Shown here: positions 18,051-25,279 of the stretch, piece after piece | Position numbering within the stretch: position 1 is the stretch's first letter | Layout: each line of letters opens with the position of its first letter | Program-made: the position numbers and the translations under genes | The notes under the pieces: generated by a model | Told to the model about the DNA's origin: nothing | Seen by the model: the letters and a program-made list of their open reading frames with translations, nothing else | Database searches by the model: none | Assembly (NCBI GenBank): GCA_023853785.1 | Contig: JAJIRX010000346.1 | Span: 1-25,279 of the forward strand | Reading direction: 5' to 3' | Length of the DNA stretch: 25,279 nucleotides | Source of the DNA: Psilocybe azurescens | Taxonomy: Eukaryota > Basidiomycota > Agaricomycetes > Agaricales > Agrocybaceae

Positions 18051-19151
18051 GCCCTTATTTTTGCGATTGTTATCTGTAATAAGCTAGTATATTATACTAG
18101 TAAAGGGTAGGAGATACACCAGATTATTAGGCTTTGAGGCTTCACTTCCTAGTGGGCCAACAAGCATAGTAAACCTTACAAACTAACTAAGGGGTAGTGT
18201 GGCCTATTAATCAGTGCTACAAATCAAAGACTATCTTTAGTTTTCTATACAGCTATCAAAGCAACCCTAACCAAGTGCCTGAGGTGATTGCCTGTCCCAT
18301 TGATTATGCTATTAGTCCCATGCAAGAAAGAACTCCTAAGAAGTGACCTTGGCTCTCACAAGGGGTAACACCCATCAGTCTCTTACCAAGTGATTGCCAA
18401 GTGATGGAAATCTTATTAATTAGCAAAAGCAATCACTGTGCCCAGGCCTCACAAAGGCTGTTCACTAAATTAGGCAACCAACTGCTCAGGGATCAGACAT
18501 CACTGCGCCACACGGGGATCACCCCATGGACTGAATGTATTGGCAATGGAAATCTTGTGTACAACTCAGCATATGGTGGTCTACTAGATCCAACTATAAA
18601 AACTTGTAATTTGCAATGCAGCCAATGTCAATGAGGGATCACCCAGTCAGCGATCGCCACACAATATAGAGGTAACTTGCCTCATGATAAGGGCACCTGC
18701 TGTTCCAGGATGTCCTAAACCAATAGCAACTGTGCTTGGGAACCTTGGTAGGGTTTCCAAGGAAATATACCTCTGAGTGATCTAGTCCCAACATGCCTTA
18801 GCTAAGAGCCATCTGATAAAATAAGTTGGGTGGTCACTACCCAAGGAGGCACTGCCATATGTACAACAATGTTATCTTCAAATAAGTGCTGTAGCCCAGG
18901 CAAACTAGTACTTTCCACTATTATAATTGGTGCAGCAAAGGCTAGACAGCACGTGGTCCATTTCCTTCCTTTTCTCTTAGTCTCTTTCAATTATCACAAG
19001 CCAAAGTATCTACATATTTAGTCTATAAAAACAGCCCTGTATCTTAGAATAGAAACCAAGTAATCTACACCACAGATTTGATATCAGAATTTACTCTGAA
19101 TAAGAATTCCAGTGTTAATACTTTGCGGACTAGTGATTTGTGCAATAAAAG
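18051..19151. other. Unrecognised sequence between G and B
   Basis: No coding frame is convincing. Words such as GTGATTGCC, GGATCACCC and GCGATCGCC recur (about 18270, 18390, 18515, 18635, 18650) and the same kind of words recur after B, so the two flanks were one sequence before B inserted. Its last nine bases, CAATAAAAG (19143-19151), are the left copy of B's target duplication. Confidence 0.5.
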
Positions 19152-19370
19152 GTGTACTTTACCTCCACCCATATACTCCATCTGGAACATATGCAAGTGT
19201 TCAGAAAATTATCTTTGATAGTGGAGTTCAGGTGGACTCCAGATGGACTCCAGGTGGACTTCAAGCAATTCCACTTGAATCCAACTGGAGGCCAGGTGGA
19301 GGCCAGGTGGAGTCCAGGTGGAGTCCAAGTGGAGTTCAATTAGAATCCACCTGGACTCCATACCTGGGTA
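19152..19370 (+). repeat. Left end of B with CCAGGTGGA array
   Basis: GTGTACTTTACCTCCACCCA is followed by repeated GACTCCAGGTGGACT and GAGGCCAGGTGGA words, whose core TCCANNTGGA is self-complementary. Closely related to 15196-15480. Confidence 0.85.
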
Positions 19371-19459
19371 ACAATATTCCAGCTTAGGCCATCAGAGAGC
19401 AGACTTATTGAATTTCACAAAGTCCAGCTATAGCCAGATTTTAATTGGAATGTATTTTC

Positions 19460-19525
19460 TTAGAGTAAATTCATGTAAGAATGTATATATAATATATAAA
19501 AACTATATACTACATTATTATCTAC
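19460..19525 (+). repeat. AT module in B
   Basis: GAGTAAATTCATGTAAGAAT and AAAAACTATATACTACATTA match the modules at 15120, 15515 and 25106. Confidence 0.7.
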
Positions 19526-19559
19526 AATATTATCTACTAGCGAAGTTCATCACCACTGA

Positions 19560-20160
19560 AACATAAAAACAGAAATATATAAAAATATATAAAACAAAAG
19601 AAATAAAAGAAAAACATACAAAACAGACAAAAAAAAGTAGGCGAGAGGGTACATAGTTGGTTCAAATAAATATAGAAGCACATGAACATGAAAAAAATGA
19701 GAAAATGAGATAAAAAAAAGAAAAAGAAAAAAAAAAGAAAAAAGGGGGTGAGGGATGGCCATGTCGCTTGTAGCCCCACCATACGCATTGTCGTCATTGT
19801 GGTGGCTGTCGTACACGCTGTGGTGGCCTTCATACATGTTGTGGTTGCCTTTGTACACATTGTGGTGGCCGTCATACACATCCAGCGTGTCCATATGTTG
19901 TGTTGTCGTGTCCGCTGCATCTGTCATACATGTCATTGTTGTTGTTGTGGCCGTTGTATGTGTTGCCGTTGTTGTTGTTGTGGCCACTGTACACATCGTT
20001 GTTGTCATGGCTGTTGTCATCGTTGTTGCGGCTGTTGTACACATTATCATTATGGTCTGCGTACGTGTTGGTGTTGTTGTCCATATGTGTCCTGTGTGCC
20101 GTCGTACCCATTGTTGAATGTACCATATGTATCTGTCATCGTTGTTGTTGTTGGCCTATA
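19560..20160 (+). repeat. A-rich/G-run spacer and GT-rich tandem repeat in B
   Basis: An A-rich stretch ends AAAAAAGGGGGTGAGGGATG (about 19737-19756). From about 19796 to 19881 a 21-bp unit, TTGTGGTGGCCGTCATACAC plus A, repeats four times, followed by diverged TTGTTGTTGTTGTGGCC units to about 20160. Open frames on both strands (His/Thr/Met-rich or Val-rich) come from the repeat. The matching place in F carries a 14-bp unit of different sequence. Confidence 0.8.
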
Positions 20161-20364
20161 CAAAAAGAGGGGGAGCGGTTACTGGTGGCGGCATGCAGAC
20201 TTTGCGACTTACCTGGGGTTGCAAGCTTGTTCCTCGTTCGCATTCACCTTGCCTTGTTCCTCGTTCCCCACAGGCCTCATTCTGTGATGTTCTGTACTCA
20301 CCTCCCTTCGTTTGCAGGTGTCCGTTTGTTCTTTGTCAGTCTCGGTTTGTTGCAATGCGATGCG

Positions 20365-20560
20365 TGTCAGGTTGGGTTGGCATGGGCCTGGCTCCGACCA
20401 ACAATGGCGAGGGTGGGGGGCACACACGACGGCAGCAGCGGGTGGTGGTGGTCGGAGGAAGAGGTGGGGTGGTGGAAATAATAAATGGACTGACATGGCA
20501 TCAATAAGTCACATATGTGATGTTATTTGTCACTTGCTAAGAAATGCCGAGTAAATCGCC
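20365..20560 (+). repeat. Conserved GC-rich block upstream of the tRNA-like sequence (B)
   Basis: Matches 16295-16460 of F in order: GTTGGGTTGGC, CCTGGCTCCGACC, a GGTGGTGG stretch, GACATGGCATCAATAAGTCAC, then TTGTTTGTC/TTATTTGTC and TGCCGAG-type words. Confidence 0.75.
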
Positions 20561-20600
20561 GTATTGGTATGTACTCCATCAAAATTTGATAAATTACAAA

Positions 20601-20673
20601 GGCTATATAGCTTAGTTGGTTTAATGTCAGTGTGCAGCCATCTCAGATGCCTGAGTTCAATTCCTGTTGGTGC
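20601..20673 (+). ncRNA. tRNA-like (SINE-head-like) sequence in B
   Basis: A 73-nt stretch has A box TAGCTTAGTTGG (20608-20619) and B box AGTTCAATTCC (20654-20664), followed by T11 (20674-20684). It aligns with the F module along its whole length apart from three bases between the boxes. After the T run both elements continue with TATAATAAAA. The acceptor and D stems do not pair well, so I do not call it a tRNA gene. Confidence 0.75.
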
Positions 20674-20689
20674 TTTTTTTTTTTACATT

Positions 20690-21021
20690 ATAATAAAATA
20701 TAAATAAAATATAAATAAAATCTAGGGATCTTCCTCCACCTGGAGTCCATTTGAAATTGACTCTGAAATAGTGTATTAATGCTGATATACATGCTTCATG
20801 AGTCAAATCCACATGGAATCCATATGGAGGATGTGAGACTCAGATGAAGTTCCACATGGAGTCCACATGGAGTTCCACATCCTCCACATTGGCCCACATG
20901 GAGGATGAGTCAATTCCAGCTGGACTCCATGTGGAGTCTCCACCTCTAAATGGCTGGGACACCTGCAAAAAAAAGAGTCACCAAACTCCACCCAGGAATA
21001 TATGGGTGAGGGTAAAGACCT
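20690..21021 (+). repeat. Right end of B
   Basis: ATAAATAAAATATAAATAAA tail, then TCCACATGGAGTCCA-type words and AAACTCCACCCAGGAATATA, ending TGGGTGAGGGTAAAGACCT at 21021. The terminal part is an inverted match to 19152-19180. Confidence 0.85.
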
Positions 21022-21030
21022 CGATAAGAG

Positions 21031-21690
21031 ATTGAACACTATAGTTCACCTTAAGCAATTAGGCCCTACCTGGTTTGATGAGTGATCGCCATTTTTATAT
21101 TCAACGTCAGGTCTATTAGACTTGATAAGCAGGCTTTATATAAGTCATCCGTGGACTGCTCTGGGGATTGTTAAGTATGAGTTGGAACCCTATACGGCTA
21201 GTGATTGCTTATAGTAGCTAGGGACAACTGTCAGAGAACTCTGACTGTTCAGGATGTTGTCTATAGTAAACTAAGAACTGTGGACTAGTGTGCCCAGTTG
21301 CTTATAGGAGCTAAGGATCTACTATGTGTTAATATGGGTGATCACTTATAGTGTTTGATAGTTTGAGTGTGGATTCTATAAAGAAGATCTGTTAAGTGTC
21401 CTGTGTACACTTGCCTCCAAAAGCAACCCCTTGATATTGGTGATCACCCTCACTTTGAGTGATCACTCTTGATATTTCAGTGCCTTGTGTGTACTCGCCT
21501 GTCTAAAAAGGTTCTCTAGCTATTAGTGGCCACCCTTGAGCAATCATCTCAGTCTGTACTCTGCCCAACTAGTTATTGTAATAAGCCTTAAAAGCTTACC
21601 CTCCCAGATTGAACTGATCAATATAAATATTTGATTGGGTGTTGTGTATTGGGCAATTGCAAAGACACCCCACACTAAACATCTCAATGT
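21031..21690. other. Unrecognised sequence after B
   Basis: No coding frame. GTGATCGCC, GTGATCACC and GAGTGATCACTC words recur at about 21081, 21335, 21440 and 21459, as on the other side of B. Confidence 0.5.
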
Positions 21691-21843
21691 CACAAGCTGT
21701 AAAAGACCATCATCTTCACTCATTCGATAATCAATCAACATGCTCTCCTTTTCTCAATCAAGCACGTCAAATCCACTCTCTTTCCCCAACACACCCACAA
21801 ACTTATTTTTCTCACAACTAAAATACCAAAAACCCAAGAAGAT

Positions 21844-22810
21844 CAGCAATGAATGCTCGAAGATCTCAAAATTGCCTTCATACTCTCTTTAGAAGCAGAG
21901 AAACAAGCACCCAATAAACTCAAGGCAAGATGCAGAGCAATGGCGCATGACCAGAACCAAGAATATCAGCTATGGATTTCCTAGCTCAAGGAGAAACTCA
22001 AACCTGGACTGGCAACAAAGACTATAAAAAGGTCAAATCGCTACACTTCTAGGCAACAAACATCAATATTCAACAAAAATGTCTCATTCTACTGCTTGTG
22101 CCTCCTCTGTTCCACAACCTACTACTACATCCTCTTGTCTTTTTAATACTCTTTCTGTCTACAAACTTCTCAAAGTCCTGAAAAAATCCAAAACCAATAT
22201 GACATCAAAGCCCTTTGCCCCCTTTGATTGAACAAGAACTCACATTCTTCAATTATCTAGCCAGCAAAATAAAATTATCAAAGCAGACATTGCAGTCCAA
22301 TGTGAAAGAGTCTGTGTTCATCATAAGGTTGCCAGCAACACCCTCGAGCATCTTCAACAGAAAGGATTCAAACAAGCCATTGAACATGTACTCATTAAAC
22401 ATCATATGGTAAAGAAACCCTGATTTTGTCCTCCCTCCTCTTGTCATTCCAGATATAACCAACATCAAAATTGCAGATGTCCCCACAGAACAACTTGTCA
22501 ATGTCAATCCACCCCAACCATTTAATATCAACAAACAGATTGGTATGCCTACTCATCACCCAACTCACTCCAGACAGTTGAGAGTGTTGGGACTCACTGA
22601 CAAACGGACACTACATGCTACGTATGTAGAAAGCTGGGACATATGCAGCAACAGTGCCCCAAATTCACCTGCCACTACTGCCACTGCTGAGCACCAGGAC
22701 ATACTGCAAGATACTGTTCTATCAAGTGTAACAACATTGCTCATGGAAGCTATTGGTTTGATTATGACGACCCCACAGATGATGCTGGCATTGTGAACAA
22801 CACAGGAGAA
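21844..22810 (+). pseudogene. Gag-like protein with two zinc knuckles, broken
   Basis: Pieces in different frames: LEDLKIAFILSLEAEKQAP and HDQNQEYQLWIS (about 21856-21983); a frame from ATG 22079 (MSHSTACASSVPQPTTT...) with a stop near 22230 but continuing to DIAVQCERVCVHHKVASNTL and HLQQKGFKQAIEH, which looks helical; then CCHC knuckle 1 at 22616-22657 (C-Y-V-C-R-K-L-G-H-M-Q-Q-Q-C, correct CX2CX4HX4C) and knuckle 2 at 22670-22717 (C-H-Y-C...A-P-G-H-T-A-R-Y-C, two residues too long and with a TGA). No protease or RT follows; instead a purine tract and an LTR come at once. This fits a Gag-only non-autonomous retroelement. I do not recognise the exact family. Confidence 0.6.
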
Positions 22811-22852
22811 CCCTACAGATATTGAAGACAATTGACTGGGACAGTCAAACCG

Positions 22853-22866
22853 TAGAAGGGGGATAA
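22853..22866 (+). promoter_or_regulatory. Polypurine tract
   Basis: AGAAGGGGGAT lies directly before the LTR start TGTTATGG at 22867, the position of the plus-strand primer in LTR retrotransposons. Confidence 0.65.
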
Positions 22867-23245
22867 TGTTATGGACATCTTATTTTTCTTTGCCCTTCTC
22901 TTTTTCTTTTCATTTTCTTTGTTTTCATTATATAAAACATCCTTATCACATACACATCATGTGATCATACATACAACTCATTCTTTCCTTGACTCATGTT
23001 CTTCAGACTCACATCGTTGGTACCATTATGACTCATTCTCTATTCTGACTCATATCACAACTCATATTGTACTATAATTGTAGATACTCAAACACTGAAA
23101 TAGCCAGTAGATACTGCTATTATTCCTTAGCCAGTTCTTGAGAATATAATCTCCTCTTATTTGATACTGCTTGGAACTCACTTTTCTTGACTATTTGACT
23201 GTCAGCTTTATCCACACACATGAATATAAGCTTGAATTCATAACA
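22867..23245 (+). repeat. 379-bp LTR (3' LTR of the Gag-like element)
   Basis: It starts TGTTATG and ends CATAACA, a perfect 7-bp inverted pair with the canonical TG...CA. A TATA-like word (ATTATATAAAAC, about 22927-22938) could be the promoter. The 3' half (23063-23245) matches 5439-5621. No 5' LTR for the Gag-like unit is visible upstream. Confidence 0.8.
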
Positions 23246-24015
23246 TAATGGCCTTCTTGGCCTTGGAATACAAAATGAGAGGGAGCTAGGTTGTGAAGCT
23301 AGCTTGCATGCCCTATATCTTGGTTGGCCCTCTTACTGGGTATAAAGTCAATGTTTTAGACTTGGTTGTGTGAGGTGAACTCTTCAAGTATTTCTAGCTT
23401 TCAAATGCAAAGCACTACTTTCAAATTCAAAGGTGAACAATAGATTTCTATTGCTTGACAAGCAATTAATGTCCTCAAAGTTCTTAATACTTTCAGAAAA
23501 TGCAGACATAGAATAAATCTGAACTGTACATCCTTGGCATAAAAATTACTTGCTTAATATCTACATAGATACATTTAATTTATAGCTACAGGTATATACA
23601 ACTTCGAGAATAATTTAGTAAATTAAATCACTGTTACAAACCCCTGAACTACATTTTTGCAAATCATAAGCCTTTCTACAACTAATTGGAATGCTAATAA
23701 ATAATCTATGTGGTTATTGCATCCCCAGCTAGCACTTGGCACTCTTCAGCTATTATTCTTTTAGGTATACAGACCACAATGTTGAATCAGGAAACAGGCA
23801 GTCTGTTATGCTTGGAGTGTGTTGTCAATAAGATGTAGAGTCAGTGTTTTGGGAGGTCTATGTCCACTGTGTGGAGCTTGACATCATGTTTCTAGTATAT
23901 TGTTTAGGCTTTTCCATTATTTTTAAAAGAACAAGTTACACACAATAAGATTGTGATATGTTGGTACAAGCATGCAAATACCAGATGAACATCACAGAAG
24001 ACAGTGGTTAGCAAT
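23246..24015. other. Unrecognised AT-rich sequence
   Basis: No coding frame, RNA gene or repeat recognised. The first bases, TAATGGCCTTCTTGGCCT, resemble GGTGGCCTTCTTGACCT at about 5392-5408, just before the other LTR fragment; I cannot say why. Confidence 0.4.
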
Positions 24016-24372
24016 CAGTACTTTACCATCCCACACAGTCCATATGGACTCCAGTGGAGTCTAGTGGACTTTAGTGGACTCCACTGGACTTGCCTATATA
24101 CTAAGTGTAAGGTAGGAACAGAGTCCAGTGGAGTCCACTGGACTCTGGTAGACTTGATACAGTAAATAAGTAGAAATCAAAATAAATAGAGTCCAGTGGA
24201 CTCCAGTGGACTACACTGAACTCCAGTGGACTCCATTGGACTCTGTTTATCTTTTACACTTAGTATATAAGCAGTCCACTGGAGTCCACTGGACTCTGAT
24301 AAACTTAATACAATAAATAAGTAGAAATCAAATAAATAGAGTCCAGTGAAATCCACTGGACTCTGTTTATCT
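24016..24372 (+). repeat. Left end H with foldback array
   Basis: CAGTACTTTACCATCCCACA begins an array of TCCAGTGGA/TCCACTGGA words. A unit of about 150 bp is tandemly repeated (24119 and 24271 both start a GGAGTCCACTGGACTCTG block followed by AAATAAGTAGAAATCAAA). The stretch around 24084-24125 (GCCTATATACTAAGTGTAAG) is also an inverted match of about 24240-24280 (CTTAGTATATAAGCAGTCC), so the end can fold back on itself. Partner right end not found. Confidence 0.8.
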
Positions 24373-24422
24373 TTGAGTTTACTAGACAATTAATGAAATA
24401 GAGAAAATTGTATAATATTTAT

Positions 24423-24590
24423 TTAATCTGAGACATGCATTTCATCATCACTACTATTTGTTGACTCACTATTTTCATCACTTTGGGTTTGTCTGGCTGC
24501 TACTCTGGCTACTATTACTACTTGCACTAGATTCCTCTTCTTCACTACTTTCATCATCTATTGAGTCCTCATTTTTGAAGATGATAACCT
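24423..24590 (-). pseudogene. Acidic Ser-rich C-terminus of a minus-strand gene
   Basis: The minus strand reads FKNEDSIDDESSEEEESSAS and SNSSQSSSQTNPK, then after a one-base frame change QSDENSESTNSSDDEMHVSD with TAA at 24423-24425 and AATAAATA just after. Such acidic Ser tails end many fungal transposase and chromatin proteins, but I see no domain to name it. A possible acceptor (CTTGGCAG, minus strand near 24590) precedes it; the upstream exon is not found. It lies inside the unit beginning with left end H, so it may be the end of that element's own gene. Confidence 0.45.
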
Positions 24591-24879
24591 GCCAAGAACA
24601 TGCATCAGGAAAAAGAAGTTTTATCCCAAAGAAATCTAGGTGTCTTTAAGCATCTTAGAGACTTTAAAGATGATAAAGACACAAAGCACCCTAAGCACCT
24701 TTCAAGGCAAAGTGACATGGGAACAGTTTATCCAAAGCATTCCAAAGCAACCCAAATATTATCCACAGGCCTCCCAAAGACCTCTCATAGACATCTAAAG
24801 CTTACTTAGTAGGCACTTCTGACATCCACTGAGATGTCTTTTACTTTCCTTCCAGGTCCAATTCTTGAGACGCAAAGCA
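24591..24879. other. Unrecognised sequence between H and I
   Basis: Short AAAGC/CTTTA-type repeats occur around 24640-24800. No coding frame I trust. Confidence 0.4.
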
Positions 24880-25105
24880 CAGTACTTTACCATCCCCCAC
24901 ACAGTCCATATGGACTCCACTGGACTCCACTGGACTCCACTGGACTTGCCTATATACTGAGTGTAAAGGTAAACAGAGTCCAGTGGACTCCAGTGGACTG
25001 CAGTGGATTCCACTGCACTTTAGTAGATCTTATACTATACAGTGAATATGGACTAAGATAACTGCAGTCCACTGGAGTCCAGTGGACTTGATACAGTAAA
25101 TAAAT
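24880..25105 (+). repeat. Left end I
   Basis: CAGTACTTTACCATCCCCCA begins an array of GACTCCACTGGA/TCCAGTGGA words. It shares CACACAGTCCATATGGACTCC and GCCTATATACTNAGTGTAA with left end H. It is followed by the AT module at 25106 as in B and F, so an F/B-like element probably continues beyond the window. Confidence 0.8.
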
Positions 25106-25250
25106 TCAATCTTAACATAAATTCAGATTAGTGGAATACAGTATATTAATAACTATCTAATACATTACTATCTACATGCGAGGGCCAAGACAAAAGAAAG
25201 AAAAAGCGAATAAAAAAGCGAATAAAAAATAAAAATAAAATAAAAGGGGG
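25106..25250 (+). repeat. AT module and A-rich/G-run spacer after I
   Basis: TTCAATCTTAACATAAATTC and TTAATAACTATCTAATACAT match the AT modules of F and B. The following A-rich stretch ends AAAATAAAAGGGGGGGCGGA, matching the spacer that precedes the GC-rich repeat in F. Confidence 0.75.
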
Positions 25251-25257
25251 GGCGGAG

Positions 25258-25279
25258 CAGTACTTTACCATCGTACGCG
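25258..25279 (+). repeat. Left-end motif J at window edge
   Basis: CAGTACTTTACCATC repeats the first 15 bases of left ends H and I, placed directly after a G-run. It is cut off by the window end, so it may be a new nested left end or part of the spacer/GC block of I. Confidence 0.5.

Larger units (their letters stand above)
19152..21021 (+). mobile_element. Element B, 1.87 kb, tRNA-like module carrier
   Basis: Left end GTGTACTTTACCTCCACCCA and right end (reverse complement AGGTCTTTACCCTCACCCA) are inverted repeats, both continuing TATA-TCC. They are flanked by CAATAAAAG (19143-19151) and CGATAAGAG (21022-21030), 7 of 9 identical with two transitions. The interior has the same order as F: left array, AT module, A-rich/G-run spacer, GC-rich tandem repeat, conserved block, tRNA-like sequence, T11, AT tail, right array. 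No transposase is encoded. Confidence 0.88.

Noticed and set aside
18068..18110. TGTTATC at 18068 as the start of the chromovirus 3' LTR
   Set aside because: The following sequence does not match the LTR at 22867 or the fragment at 5439, and no purine tract precedes it.
18401..18634. 77-codon plus-strand frame
   Set aside because: No recognisable domain, no supporting context, and the region is unrecognised noncoding-like DNA.
19550..20287. His/Thr/Met-rich and Val/Cys-rich frames on both strands
   Set aside because: They are translations of the 21-bp GTGGTGGCC-type repeat and the A-rich spacer.

Overview
The window looks like repeat-dense DNA from a large fungal nuclear genome, most likely a basidiomycete (Agaricomycetes is my guess; genus not determinable). 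Evidence: a decayed chromodomain-bearing Ty3/gypsy retrotransposon, a Tc1/mariner element, a fragment resembling the C-terminus of basidiomycete KDZ-type transposase proteins, a candidate 53-bp intron, and no compact bacterial-style gene layout. I see no intact conventional host gene. Almost every recognisable coding stretch is a transposon protein broken by stops and frameshifts.

The main content is a family of DNA-transposon-like elements that share their ends. One end (here 'left') begins GTGTACTTTAC or CAGTACTTT; the other ('right') finishes GTGTAAAGACCT or GGTAAAGACCT, so the two ends are imperfect inverted repeats. Four elements can be delimited with both ends, and each is flanked by a 9-bp duplication in the same register: E (9739-10932, 6/9 identical), G (13259-18041, reverse orientation, 8/9), F (14668-16911, nested in G, 9/9) and B (19152-21021, 7/9). 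All mismatches are transitions. Unpaired ends lie at 1-211 (right end) and at 15196, 24016, 24880 and 25258 (left ends). Each end carries an array of short self-complementary words, with a different word in each subfamily. F and B also share an interior: an AT-rich module, an A-rich/G-run spacer, a hypervariable GC-rich tandem repeat, a conserved GC-rich block, and a 73-76 nt tRNA-like sequence with A box, B box and oligo-T just inside the right end.

Layout: 1-211 right end of an E-like element; 212-5436 mostly unrecognised DNA with a KDZ-like pseudogene (941-1516), weak low-complexity reading frames and short palindromic repeats; 5439-13258 the chromovirus (LTR fragment, Gag, protease, RT, RNase H, integrase, chromodomain), interrupted by E in the integrase C-terminal region and by a 1.6-kb Tc1/mariner element exactly inside the chromodomain; 13259-18041 element G with F nested in a minisatellite in its interior and a small, possibly spliced gene; 18051-19151 and 21031-21690 unrecognised sequence that becomes contiguous when B is removed; 21844-22810 a second, Gag-like pseudogene with two zinc knuckles, directly followed by a purine tract and a 379-bp LTR (22867-23245) whose 3' half matches the LTR fragment at 5439-5621; 23246-24015 unrecognised; 24016-25279 stacked left ends around the acidic Ser-rich C-terminus of a minus-strand gene.

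The genes do not form a pathway; this is a nested insertion record. Several in-frame stops in the chromovirus are TGA where the family normally has Arg, as expected from CGA to TGA change at CpG. The transition-only differences between target duplications point to the same C-to-T decay.
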